Shown here piece by piece: positions 9,122-18,563 of a stretch of DNA of 64,000 nucleotides. The stretch is from positions 1-64,000 of the forward strand of contig NZ_VORT01000011.1 in assembly GCF_007997155.1 (NCBI RefSeq), written 5' to 3'. Positions within the stretch are counted from its first letter, which is position 1. Each line of letters begins with the position of its first letter. The notes beneath the pieces were generated by a model, which had not been told where the DNA came from, ran no database searches, and saw only the letters and a program-made list of their open reading frames with translations. Source of the stretch: Aequorivita antarctica (GTDB taxonomy: Bacteria; Bacteroidota; Bacteroidia; Flavobacteriales; Flavobacteriaceae). A program made the position numbers and the translations under genes.

Positions 9122-9823
9122 ATGAAAATAGCACTTCTAGGTTACGGAAAAATGGGCAAGACGATTGAGAAATTGGCTTTGGAAAAAGGACACTCAATAG
9201 TTTTTAAAAGCACCAGTGAATCTTCCGAGGGAGACTTTGAAGACGCTGAAGTTGCCATAGAATTTTCTTCGCCCGAGGCTGCTGTTAAAAACATTTCAAA
9301 AGCATTAGAAGCTGAAATTCCAATAGTTTCGGGTACTACGGGATGGTTGGGTGAATATTCTGAAATGGTAAACTTATGTGAAAAACGTAACGGAAGTTTT
9401 ATTTATGCGTCCAACTTCAGTATTGGTGTGAACCTTTTTTTTAGTATAAATGAATACGCCGCAAAGCTGATGGCACCTTGGAAAGAATACAATGTTTCAG
9501 TTGAAGAAATCCATCACCTTGAAAAGAAAGATGCACCAAGCGGAACAGCAATTACAATTGCCGAAGGAATTTTGAAACACACTGATAAAAAGGATTGGAA
9601 GCTTAACACTTTCGCCGAAAATATTTTGAACATTACCGCTAAAAGAGAAGAAGATGTAAAAGGGACACATATCGTTTCTTATGATTCTGATATAGATACC
9701 ATTTCATTTAAACACGAAGCACACAGTCGAGAAGGATTTGCTTTGGGAGCTATTTTGGCAGCAGATTGGATACAAAACAGAAAAGGAATCTTTACAATGA
9801 AAGATGTTCTCGGTATTAAATAA
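9122..9823 (+). CDS. dapB: 4-hydroxy-tetrahydrodipicolinate reductase
   Basis: 233 residues from ATG 9122; an upstream in-frame ATG at 9101 would add seven untypical residues before MKIALLGYGKMG. It reduces HTPA to tetrahydrodipicolinate in the lysine/diaminopimelate pathway. N-terminal Rossmann loop GYGKMGKT; SGTTGW in the cofactor region; catalytic EEIHHLEKKDAPSGTA with H131, H132 and K135 matching the His-His-x2-Lys of E. coli DapB. The protein is a little shorter than E. coli DapB, as usual in Bacteroidota. It precedes lepB by 40 bases. Confidence 0.95.
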   Translation: MKIALLGYGKMGKTIEKLALEKGHSIVFKSTSESSEGDFEDAEVAIEFSSPEAAVKNISKALEAEIPIVSGTTGWLGEYSEMVNLCEKRNGSFIYASNFSIGVNLFFSINEYAAKLMAPWKEYNVSVEEIHHLEKKDAPSGTAITIAEGILKHTDKKDWKLNTFAENILNITAKREEDVKGTHIVSYDSDIDTISFKHEAHSREGFALGAILAADWIQNRKGIFTMKDVLGIK

Positions 9824-9863
9824 TAAATTGCAGAAGTTTTAAACTTCAGAAAAACACACAATT

Positions 9864-11423
9864 ATGAGTTGGACAGGATGGTTTATATTTTTTTTGATAG
9901 TTCAGGTAATCCATTTTGCTGGAACGTGGAAGTTGTATCAAGCCGCAGGCAGAAAAGCTTGGGAAGCTGCCGTACCGGTTTACAATTCAGTGGTTTTGAT
10001 GAAAATCATCAACCGTCCGTGGTGGTGGACTATTTTACTTTTTGTACCAATCGTGAATTTAATTATGTTTCCTGTGGTTTGGGTGGAAACCCTTCGCAGT
10101 TTTGGACGCAATTCCACGACAGATACCTTTTTGGGTATTCTGACTTTGGGTCTTTATATTTATTACATTAACTATACCCAAAAACTCACATATATTGAAG
10201 AAAGGAGTCTAAAGCCTCGTACTTCAACCGGAGAATGGGTGAGCTCAATTCTGTTTGCGGTAGTTGCAGCAACCATTGTTCACACTTATATTATGCAGCC
10301 ATTTACTATTCCAACTTCATCTTTGGAAAAGACCTTGTTAGTTGGTGATTTTCTTTTTGTAAGTAAATTTCATTACGGGGCTCGCACTCCGATGACGCCT
10401 ATATCGTTCCCGATGGTGCACGATACAATTCCATTAGTTCATACAAAATCATATCGTACTGAACCTCAAATCCCTTATTTCCGACTTCCTGGTTTTCAGG
10501 ATATAAAACACAATGATATTGTAGTTTTCAACTGGCCTGTGGATACTGTAAATGCGTTTCAGCAATACGGAGATGGGAAATATTATTACAAGCCCATCGA
10601 CAAAAAATCAAATTACGTGAAACGCTGCGTGGCTTTGCCTGGCGATTCTCTAGAAGTACGTGATGGTTATGTTTTCATCAACGGAAAAAAGAACGATTTG
10701 CCAGATCGTGCAAGAATCCAGTTTTCTTATGAAGTGAAAGTAAATGGACAGCTCAACCCTGAAATGCTTTACAATCGCTATGACATTACGGACCGTTATG
10801 GATACGGAAATAATACGTACCGTTTTGCAGCTATATCGGAAGAGTCTTTGAATATGCTCAAAAATAACCCAAATGTGGTTGAAATTACGCGTCTTCACAG
10901 TGAAAAGGGTCAATGGGACCAAGGTATTTTTCCAAACAATCAAAATTATCCTTGGAACAATGATTTCTTCGGGCCATTATACATCCCGAAGCAAGGCGCA
11001 ACAGTTTCCATCACTCCAGAAACATTGCCATTGTACAAACGCGTGATTGAAGTTTACGAAGGAAGTGAATTAGGAATTGACAATAAAATAACCCAATCTG
11101 GAACAGAGGTTTTATTGAACGGAAAAGCAATCACAGATTACACTTTCAAAATGGATTACTATTGGATGATGGGGGATAACCGAAACAATAGTGAGGACGC
11201 TCGTACTTGGGGCTTTGTACCTTTTAATCACGTTGTAGGGAAACCTGTATTCGTATGGATGAGCTGGGACGGTATCAACAAAAAAGTACGCTGGGAACGC
11301 CTTTTCACTACCGTTGGCGGTAGCGGGAAACCAGTTTCTTACTTAATGTATTTTGTGATTGTGGTAATTGGTTGGTTTGCCTTTGATTTTTATAGAAAAA
11401 GAAAAAAAGGAGCTAAAAAGTAA
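9864..11423 (+). CDS. lepB: Signal peptidase I with N-terminal DUF5684-like membrane region
   Basis: 519 residues, much longer than E. coli LepB (324). The first ~110 residues hold three hydrophobic segments (WFIFFLIVQVIHF, WWWTILLFVPIVNLIM, FLGILTLGLYIYYINY), resembling the DUF5684 fold. Then comes a membrane anchor and the catalytic site: IPTSSLEKTL with nucleophile Ser153 in place of the usual P-S-G-S-M, and YVKRCVALPGD with general-base Lys253. A ~170-residue insertion separates box D from box E (MMGDNRNNSEDARTWGF). A C-terminal hydrophobic segment follows. It cleaves signal peptides of exported proteins at the periplasmic face. Confidence 0.93.
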   Translation: MSWTGWFIFFLIVQVIHFAGTWKLYQAAGRKAWEAAVPVYNSVVLMKIINRPWWWTILLFVPIVNLIMFPVVWVETLRSFGRNSTTDTFLGILTLGLYIYYINYTQKLTYIEERSLKPRTSTGEWVSSILFAVVAATIVHTYIMQPFTIPTSSLEKTLLVGDFLFVSKFHYGARTPMTPISFPMVHDTIPLVHTKSYRTEPQIPYFRLPGFQDIKHNDIVVFNWPVDTVNAFQQYGDGKYYYKPIDKKSNYVKRCVALPGDSLEVRDGYVFINGKKNDLPDRARIQFSYEVKVNGQLNPEMLYNRYDITDRYGYGNNTYRFAAISEESLNMLKNNPNVVEITRLHSEKGQWDQGIFPNNQNYPWNNDFFGPLYIPKQGATVSITPETLPLYKRVIEVYEGSELGIDNKITQSGTEVLLNGKAITDYTFKMDYYWMMGDNRNNSEDARTWGFVPFNHVVGKPVFVWMSWDGINKKVRWERLFTTVGGSGKPVSYLMYFVIVVIGWFAFDFYRKRKKGAKK

Positions 11424-11424
11424 T

Positions 11425-11480
11425 ATGTCTGTTCGTGCAGTCGAGAACTTTTAAGGTTACGACTGCACTTAGCTGGACAT
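11425..11480. repeat. Interrupted inverted repeat between convergent genes
   Basis: GTGCAGTCG (11435-11443) pairs with CGACTGCAC (11460-11468). Outside it, ATGTC (11425-11429) pairs with GACAT (11476-11480). The 16-base loop and lack of a T-run make it a poor intrinsic terminator on its own, but it lies between convergent lepB and the sugar dehydrogenase and may end transcripts. Confidence 0.6.
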
Positions 11481-11493
11481 TAAAAATATTTGA

Positions 11494-12618
11494 TTATTGA
11501 GGAATTAATCTAAAAATGCTCTGTCCTTCCACGGCGATATAGATTAATCCATCCAGACCCATTTTCACATTCCGCACACGCCCAATATCCTGTGCAATTT
11601 TTTCGCGATTGGTTACTTTTTCACCATCAAGAGTGAGTAATTCCACATAAGCAAATTTCAGCGAGCCCACCAATAACTTGCCATTCCACTGCGGATATTT
11701 ATTACCGGTTACAAAAGCCATTCCACAAGGCGCAATTGATGGTACCCAGTAATAAATAGGAGGCTCAATACCCGGTTTTGTGGTTTCATCTGTGATTTCC
11801 GTACCGCTGTAATTGACACCGTAGGTTACAATTGGCCAGCCATAATTAGCACCTTTTTTAACGATATTTATTTCATCTCCGCCTTTTGGTCCGTGTTCGT
11901 GCATCCAGATTTTTCCAGTTTCGGGATGTTTTGCCATTCCTTGTGGATTTCGGTTTCCGTATGTATAAATTGCTTTTTTAGCATTTGGTTCGTTGTAAAA
12001 AGGATTGTCTGTTGGAATGCTTCCATCATCGTTCAATCGGTAAATTTTTCCACCATCACGGGTTATATCTTGTGGATTTACTTCCCGCTCTCCACGCTCG
12101 CCAATGGAAAAATAAATAAAACCGTCATTATCAAATTCAATCCGTGAACCAAAGTGCTGCCCGGCCGTGGTGTTGGGTTCAGCTTTATAAAGGGTTTCAA
12201 TATTTGTAAGCGAATTACCTTCCAACTTACACCGCATCAAAGCAGTGTGTCCGCCTTCGCCTAAACCTTCTTCCGAGGCATACGTCATATAAATCCAACC
12301 GTTTTCTTTATAGTTGGGGTGTAATTCAATATCTAACAATCCACCTTGACCGCTATTGTAAACTTTAGGAACGTTTGTTATTTCGATCTTTTCATTGTCT
12401 TTAAAATGGATTAACCTTCCATCTTTTTCGGTAATTAACATACTTCCATCGGGAAGCCAAGTCATTCCCCAAGGGTTTGAAAGGTTTTTTACTACCTCTT
12501 CAATTTTGTAGGATTGCGATTCCGTTTTCAGTGCCACATCGTTTTTCTTTTTTTGCTGGATACAAGACATTGAAAACGTCAAGAAAATGGCGAAAATAAA
12601 TTTTAACTTCATAATCAT
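11494..12618 (-). CDS. PQQ-dependent sugar dehydrogenase-like lipoprotein (Asd/YliI type)
   Basis: 374 residues; two starts two codons apart (12618 and 12612) cannot be separated. A hydrophobic leader ends FSMSC, a plausible lipobox. The mature protein is a six-bladed propeller of the soluble glucose/sorbosone dehydrogenase family: LSNPWGMTWLPDGSMLITEK, GGLLDIELHP, AGQHFGSRI, YTYGNRNPQGMA and EHGPKGGDEIN, which match the PQQ/calcium-site blocks of Asd (YliI). It should oxidise an aldose outside the cytoplasm. The natural sugar is unknown. It stands alone, divergent from the large CHAT protein gene. Confidence 0.85.
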   Translation of the reverse strand: MIMKLKFIFAIFLTFSMSCIQQKKKNDVALKTESQSYKIEEVVKNLSNPWGMTWLPDGSMLITEKDGRLIHFKDNEKIEITNVPKVYNSGQGGLLDIELHPNYKENGWIYMTYASEEGLGEGGHTALMRCKLEGNSLTNIETLYKAEPNTTAGQHFGSRIEFDNDGFIYFSIGERGEREVNPQDITRDGGKIYRLNDDGSIPTDNPFYNEPNAKKAIYTYGNRNPQGMAKHPETGKIWMHEHGPKGGDEINIVKKGANYGWPIVTYGVNYSGTEITDETTKPGIEPPIYYWVPSIAPCGMAFVTGNKYPQWNGKLLVGSLKFAYVELLTLDGEKVTNREKIAQDIGRVRNVKMGLDGLIYIAVEGQSIFRLIPQ

Positions 12619-12950
12619 TTTGTTTTCAAAAAGATACTGAAAATATGCTACAATGATAGAAAGCTTTTAAAAATTTATGATATCAAAAAAAAATCATCAC
12701 GGTATTTAAAAATTGAACGGATATTTTTTTTTCAAATATAAAAAAATATCGTAACTTTTTAAACTCCTCAAAAAAGTTCCCCCTTTTAATTAATAAGCTC
12801 ATAGTCAATAATTTAAAGTTAAATTTAGTAATTTAACCTTACTTTTATTGTTCATTTAAACTATTGAACTCGAGCACTGTATGCTCAAATTCAGTTTTTT
12901 GATAAGAAAGACTAATCTATTTTTTTAAGAATAACCTAATACTCGATACT
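12619..12950. other. AT-rich intergenic region, 332 bases
   Basis: Divergent spacer between the sugar dehydrogenase and the CHAT protein gene, with long A and T runs. No open frame of note. A TATTTTTT tract at 12918-12925 could act as a weak -7 box for the CHAT gene, but no matching -33 element or Crp/Fnr-type box was found. A transcription start for each direction must lie here. Confidence 0.5.
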
Positions 12951-15900
12951 ATGGACCCGATCAAAAAACTTGTAGTTTATGGCAAAAAGGAAACCAGCGA
13001 AGACGGAGCTGTTGTTTATAATTTGCAGGCCAGCAATAGGGATGTTTCCAATCAACATGAAATACAGCTGGAGGCAAATGATAAGTTGCTGGAGCTGGTT
13101 CTTGACGATGGTACGTCTTGGATGTGTGATGCCTCAACCATGCATGAAGTTTTTCCAGAGCTTGATCCGGCCCTAAAGCCTCCTGGCAGCCGCGATATGC
13201 AGCCTGATATTTTTGTAATGCCCGATTCAGTTGAGGCACCTTCAACAGAAAGGGGGATTGTAGGTAAAATTGCGGTAAAACTTTTAAAAGTATTTGCAAA
13301 GAAGGCTATAGGGAAGGGGGTGGCAGAGCTTTCAAAAAAATTGGAAGACAAACACTTGCAAAATGAAATTGACAGTACGGTTATCCCAAAAAACTTTTTG
13401 GCTACAGGTGCGGCCTTGTTCACTGTTGATAAGGACTTTAAATTTGGGGCTTTTGATGGAAAGCCTTCCAACAGTCCATTTTTTCTTTTTATACATGGAA
13501 CAAACTCAGATACATTCGGAGCATTTCAGGATTTAAAGGCTTCCCCTGTTTGGAACACGCTCCACCAAATTTACGGTAAAAACGTACTTGCTTTTCAGCA
13601 CAGAACTCTTACTGAAAGCCCATTGCTAAATGTTGTGAAACTTGCCCAAATGCTACCCGATAATTCTGTGGTGCATATGCTTTCACATTCTAGGGGTGGA
13701 ATTGTGGGTGATATTTTGAACAAATACAGTAATAACAATGATGAAGCTTCAATTGGGTTTACAAGCCAACACATAGCATTGCTTGAAAAAGAAGGCAATA
13801 GGGAAGATGACATTGAAAATATAGAAGCACTCAATAAAATTTTTAAAGATAAAAAGATAACCGTCGCCAAATTTATTAGGGTAGGTTGTCCCGCTGCAGG
13901 AACAAAGCTGGCTTCAAAAAGATTGGACCATATACTGAACGTATTTTTTAATTTGATAACCTTGGTTGGAGGCCCGTTTGGTGATGTTTTAAAAGAACTG
14001 CTTTCCGCAGCCGTTGAGAGCAAGGATGATGTAAATGTACTTCCTGGCTTAGAGGCACAAAGACCAGAATCACCTTTCATCAAAATATTAAATGATCCAT
14101 CGCCGGAAACCGCTATTAGTGGAAAACCTTTGGCTATTATTTCGGGAAACGGAAGGGTAAGCTTTTCTGGGCAAGGACTTTTTGTAATCCTCGGAAAATT
14201 GTTCTACTGGCAGCGTAATGATCTGGTTGTGAATACAGATTCCATGTATTTAGGTGCTAAACGTAAAGACAACATTCAATATTTCTTTGACCAAGGTGCA
14301 GAGGTAAACCATGTAAAGTACTTTGGAAATGATAAAACTAGGGAAGCCATAGACTTAGTGCTTAAAACTGTAGAAGGGGAACTCATTCCAGGATTTAAAT
14401 GTATTGCACAGGATGAAATTCCAGGAAGCGATAGAGCTCTTGTGGAATCTGGCGAATTATATCCTTCTCCATGGCCACCTTCAGGCACAAAACCTATCGT
14501 GGTTATGCTCCCCGGAATAATGGGTTCTAACCTTTCACAGAAAGACAAGGAGATATGGCTACATTATGGGCGTATACTTAGCGGAGGATTGGTAAACCTC
14601 AGTTATTCCAACGTTAACAAAATTGTTGCTGATTCAGTGGTGAAAACGTCGTATTACAAACTTTATAAGTGGTTATCGGCCAAATACGATGTGGTAGTCT
14701 ATCCATTTGATTGGCGTAAGCCGCTCCCTGAATGTGCAAGTGAATTCAATACAAAAATTAAAAGTTTACTTAAGATAGGGCAACCTATAAAAATTATTGG
14801 GCACTCCATGGGCGGACTTTTGGCTCGTGATTTTATTCTTAATCACGATGATACCTGGCAAGATTTAAAGGCCTCTAAGGGCTTTAGAATGCTATTTCTT
14901 GGATCGCCGCTCGGGGGCTCGTTCAGAATTCCTTCGGTTTTGTTCGGGGAGGATGCCATAATCCAGAAGTTGAGCAAATTGGATCTTTTTCACACCAAAG
15001 AAGGCCTGCTTAAAATGTTCTCCCAGCTTCCGGGTATTTTGGCCTTACTACCCTTAACAACTGATCCCAAAAACGATTTCGCAAAAATGGAAACCTGGGA
15101 AAATATGCGAAATTATTTCGGAAAATCGGATTGGCCATTACCGCTTAAATCAGATCTTGACTACTTTAAAAATTACCGCGATAACATATTGAAGAAAAGA
15201 GATGAAATAGATTATTCAAGTATGGTATATATTGCCGGAAAAGATAAAATGACCCCTTGTGGTTATTATCTTGACGAAATTCCCCCGAAAAAACAACTTT
15301 ATTTCCTTTACACCAGTGAAGGAGATCAAAGTGTAACATGGGAATCTGGCATCCCCAAACAGCTTCTTGAAGCTAATGCCGTTTATTATTCTCGAGTAAC
15401 CCACGGCGCTCTGGCCAATGAACCAGATCTTTTTAATGCCATAGAGGAAATACTTTCCACTGGGCAAACCAAATTACTTCGCAATACCAAACCATTATTG
15501 CGCGGGGAAGAAAAAATATTTAGGGCAGAGCCAGATATAGATTTTGATCTTTCTGAAAATGGATTGGAAAAAACTATTTTGGGTCTTGGTGATGAAATAG
15601 AACCTGTTAGCAGCCAAATCCCTGTTACCGTTACAGTTAGCAATGGTGATTTACGATATGCTGAATACCCAATTATTGCCGGACATTTTTTGAATGATGG
15701 CGTGCTTTATGCAGAAAGGGCCATAGACAATTACCTAGACGGTAGCCTAACTTCAAAACACAGATTGGGACTTTATCCCGGTGAAATTGGCACTAATGCC
15801 ATATTTGGCAAAATGAATGAAAGTGACTTTGAAGGCGCAATTATAGTTGGACTCGGTGAACCAGACCAACTTACATCTTTTCAACTTTCAAAATCTATAG

Positions 15901-18434
15901 AACAGGGAGTTTTAAATTATTTGCTGAGCATACGCGGAACAACCATTCCCAAGAAAGGCGTAGGAGTTTCCTCTTTAATTATTGCGACCGGCTATGGTGG
16001 GCTTTCAGTTGAAGGATCCCTTAAAGCCATTATTGATGGGGTAAACCGCGCCAATGATAAAGTAAAAATGTTGTCGGATGGAAGTTACAGAACAGTTCAA
16101 AATATTGAAATTATTGAACTTTACGCCGATAGAGCTCTAAACTGTATGTATGTGCTCAACAAAATAGCCAATAAGGAAAATTCAACCTACAATATCATTA
16201 TAGGCAATAAGCGAATCAAAAACTTATTGGGCATCCAGAAAAGAACTCCATTAGATAATGCAGAGGATTGGTGGAACAGAATAACCATTAAGTACAAAGA
16301 AGCGAACGAGCAAACTGGGGAACCATCAAGTATGGTTTTTGGTTCTTCCACAGGCGATTCCAGAGAAGAAGAGAATGAACTATACAGCAGTACTCCGTTG
16401 ATTGATCTTTTTATCTCGGAAGTTTCTAGTAGTAACCAATGGTCTGCTTGTACTGCAAAAACCCTTTTCGAATTATTGATACCCAATAATTTAAAGGAAA
16501 AGCTTAAGCGAAAAGGAAATATTTCATGGATACTAGATAACAAAACGGCTTCCTATCCTTGGGAATTGCTTCAGGACAATACAACCAATGCCAAACCTCT
16601 CTGTATTAATGCTGGAATGATACGGCAGCTTTCCACCAAAGACTATAGGATCAATATAAAACGCGTGGCAGAAAAAGGGGCGTTGATTATAGCCGATCCT
16701 ATTCTGAATGGTTTTATCTCTCAATTGCCAGGTGCCAAAGAGGAGGGAATGATAGTTAAGGATACCTTGGAAAATGTGGGTTATCCTACCACACAACTCA
16801 TAGGAACGGATGCCGAAAGCATAGTCAAGAATTTTTTCTGCAATGATTATACAATAATACATTTGGCAGGACACGGGGTTTTCAATCCAAAATTTCCAAA
16901 AAAATCAGGAATGGTTATCGGTAAGGATATATTTCTTACTGTATTCGAAATACAGCAGATGCCAGTAGTGCCGGAACTCGTTTTTGTAAACTGCTGTCAC
17001 CTTGGTTATAGCAATGCGGAAGACGAAAAATTTTATCGCGATAGATATAAACTGGCTGCAAACATTGGTACCCAATTGATAAGCATAGGTGTAAAAGCCG
17101 TAATCGCTGCTGGTTGGGCTGTTAATGATGCCGCGGCTTTAGATTTTGCTCATGTTTTTTATAGCTGTATGTTCTCTGGAGATAATTTCGGGGATGCTGT
17201 TAAAAATGCACGAAATTATATTTATGAAAAACACCCGGGCAACAATACTTGGGGCGCCTATCAATGTTATGGGGATCCTTTCTTCAAACTGAAAGGTATA
17301 TCAGTTGGCAAAGGTTCTTGGTCGCCAAGTTATATTGTTCCGCAAGAGGCCGAAATAGATCTGGATAACCTGCTCAACCAATTGCAAATGGCAATAAGTG
17401 CAGATAAAGATCATTTGGCAGAGCTTAATACCATTATGAAGGCGGTGGATAGAGATGTTTTCAGAACTCCACAAATTATAGAGAGAGTGGCCAAAATTTA
17501 CCAGGAATTAGCTATGTATGTTGAAGCCTCTGGAAATTATGAAGAGCTCTTAAAAATGGAGAATGCGGATTTTTCTTTTTCCTGTATGGAAAAATATTGC
17601 AATACAAGGGCCAAGATGTATATCAGGGAAATTTTTGATAATGAAGAAATCACCGCAGCTTCCAAAAAAGAAGCCTACAAAAAAACGGAACGGGTAATAA
17701 GTGATCTTACGGTATTGCTTTTTGCAGGGGAAACAGCCGAACGCCACAATCTTTTGGGAAGCGCCTATAAGCGCTTGGCAATGTTGGCTTCAGATTCCAA
17801 AAAGCGAATCAATGCCTATAAAACTGCAATTTCCCATTATGAGAGGGCCTATAACAATGATTTCAATTCAAACAAAACCTATTCTATTTCAAATTCCATA
17901 GAACTCACTTGCTTATTGGTATTTAGTGAAGCCATGAAACATGGGGGTGAATTTACTATAGATAGGAAAAAATATAAATTGAGAACTATTTCCGAAGCAC
18001 AACAAATACTCAGTGAGCAGCAAAATAAATTAAAAGAAAAATCAGAAGCCGAAGACCTTAACTATTGGGACTTGATTGCCTTTTTAAATATTGATTTATG
18101 CCTTCTCTTAATTATTGAAGATGAAAAAATTGACACTAAATGGGATGAAGTCATTCAAAATTTTAAGAAGATTTGGCAAAAAGCTGGTTCCGAAGCAAAA
18201 AAAGCGGCAGAGTTGGAGCACCTTGAATTTTTAACCCAATCTCTTAATGTAGAGGCCGGTTTAAATGGCGAAGGTTATAAGCAACACAGAGATTTGGAAA
18301 CCCGAATAAGTGAATTGAGAACTGCCTTGAGTGGTGTTAGAAAAAAAATGAAGTCCGAAGCGAACACCAATGCAAAACCCAAAAAGAAAAATACTGAAAC
18401 AATACCGAAATCAAACTCAAAGCCTAAAAAATAG
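12951..18434 (+). CDS. Giant double alpha/beta-hydrolase-CHAT protease protein with helical tail
   Basis: 1,827 residues, no signal peptide or membrane segment, so cytosolic. Domains in order: (1) 1-95, a small strand-rich region; (2) ~175-400, an alpha/beta-hydrolase with FLFIHGTNSDTFG and nucleophile Ser247 in SHSRGG; (3) ~514-835, a second hydrolase of the LCAT/PGAP1 kind with PGIMGSNL, Ser619 in IIGHSMGG and candidate acid/base Asp765 and His818 (RVTHGAL); (4) ~885-1130, an alpha/beta region with AGHFLNDG and LGLYPGEIGTNA that I cannot name; (5) ~1145-1450, a CHAT caspase-like protease with His1308 (HLAGHG) and Cys1349 (FVNCCHLG), then GVKAVIAAGWAVNDAAA; (6) ~1465-1800, TPR-like helices; (7) a Lys-rich tail. 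All catalytic residues appear intact. It is a single-gene unit. A stress- or phage-triggered effector is plausible but unproven. Confidence 0.8.
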   Translation: MDPIKKLVVYGKKETSEDGAVVYNLQASNRDVSNQHEIQLEANDKLLELVLDDGTSWMCDASTMHEVFPELDPALKPPGSRDMQPDIFVMPDSVEAPSTERGIVGKIAVKLLKVFAKKAIGKGVAELSKKLEDKHLQNEIDSTVIPKNFLATGAALFTVDKDFKFGAFDGKPSNSPFFLFIHGTNSDTFGAFQDLKASPVWNTLHQIYGKNVLAFQHRTLTESPLLNVVKLAQMLPDNSVVHMLSHSRGGIVGDILNKYSNNNDEASIGFTSQHIALLEKEGNREDDIENIEALNKIFKDKKITVAKFIRVGCPAAGTKLASKRLDHILNVFFNLITLVGGPFGDVLKELLSAAVESKDDVNVLPGLEAQRPESPFIKILNDPSPETAISGKPLAIISGNGRVSFSGQGLFVILGKLFYWQRNDLVVNTDSMYLGAKRKDNIQYFFDQGAEVNHVKYFGNDKTREAIDLVLKTVEGELIPGFKCIAQDEIPGSDRALVESGELYPSPWPPSGTKPIVVMLPGIMGSNLSQKDKEIWLHYGRILSGGLVNLSYSNVNKIVADSVVKTSYYKLYKWLSAKYDVVVYPFDWRKPLPECASEFNTKIKSLLKIGQPIKIIGHSMGGLLARDFILNHDDTWQDLKASKGFRMLFLGSPLGGSFRIPSVLFGEDAIIQKLSKLDLFHTKEGLLKMFSQLPGILALLPLTTDPKNDFAKMETWENMRNYFGKSDWPLPLKSDLDYFKNYRDNILKKRDEIDYSSMVYIAGKDKMTPCGYYLDEIPPKKQLYFLYTSEGDQSVTWESGIPKQLLEANAVYYSRVTHGALANEPDLFNAIEEILSTGQTKLLRNTKPLLRGEEKIFRAEPDIDFDLSENGLEKTILGLGDEIEPVSSQIPVTVTVSNGDLRYAEYPIIAGHFLNDGVLYAERAIDNYLDGSLTSKHRLGLYPGEIGTNAIFGKMNESDFEGAIIVGLGEPDQLTSFQLSKSIEQGVLNYLLSIRGTTIPKKGVGVSSLIIATGYGGLSVEGSLKAIIDGVNRANDKVKMLSDGSYRTVQNIEIIELYADRALNCMYVLNKIANKENSTYNIIIGNKRIKNLLGIQKRTPLDNAEDWWNRITIKYKEANEQTGEPSSMVFGSSTGDSREEENELYSSTPLIDLFISEVSSSNQWSACTAKTLFELLIPNNLKEKLKRKGNISWILDNKTASYPWELLQDNTTNAKPLCINAGMIRQLSTKDYRINIKRVAEKGALIIADPILNGFISQLPGAKEEGMIVKDTLENVGYPTTQLIGTDAESIVKNFFCNDYTIIHLAGHGVFNPKFPKKSGMVIGKDIFLTVFEIQQMPVVPELVFVNCCHLGYSNAEDEKFYRDRYKLAANIGTQLISIGVKAVIAAGWAVNDAAALDFAHVFYSCMFSGDNFGDAVKNARNYIYEKHPGNNTWGAYQCYGDPFFKLKGISVGKGSWSPSYIVPQEAEIDLDNLLNQLQMAISADKDHLAELNTIMKAVDRDVFRTPQIIERVAKIYQELAMYVEASGNYEELLKMENADFSFSCMEKYCNTRAKMYIREIFDNEEITAASKKEAYKKTERVISDLTVLLFAGETAERHNLLGSAYKRLAMLASDSKKRINAYKTAISHYERAYNNDFNSNKTYSISNSIELTCLLVFSEAMKHGGEFTIDRKKYKLRTISEAQQILSEQQNKLKEKSEAEDLNYWDLIAFLNIDLCLLLIIEDEKIDTKWDEVIQNFKKIWQKAGSEAKKAAELEHLEFLTQSLNVEAGLNGEGYKQHRDLETRISELRTALSGVRKKMKSEANTNAKPKKKNTETIPKSNSKPKK

Positions 18435-18458
18435 GTAGAAAGTACAAGTGTTTAAAAT

Positions 18459-18497
18459 AAAAAACCTTGTTGATATTTAATATCTTCAAGGTTTTTT
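18459..18497 (+). terminator. Intrinsic terminator of the CHAT protein gene
   Basis: AAAAAACCTTG (18459-18469) pairs with CAAGGTTTTTT (18487-18497), with an inner GATAT/ATATC pairing in the loop. The T-run is on the right, 25 bases past the CHAT stop codon. Confidence 0.85.
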
Positions 18498-18563
18498 ATT
18501 TTACTGAGGATAAGCAGTGGCATAATCTTTCCACAAATATTACCTTTATAGAAATTTCTATTT

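Noticed and set aside
12951-18434. CHAT protein as part of a CRISPR or gasdermin system
   Set aside because: No repeat array, cas gene or gasdermin-like gene is seen in the neighbourhood.
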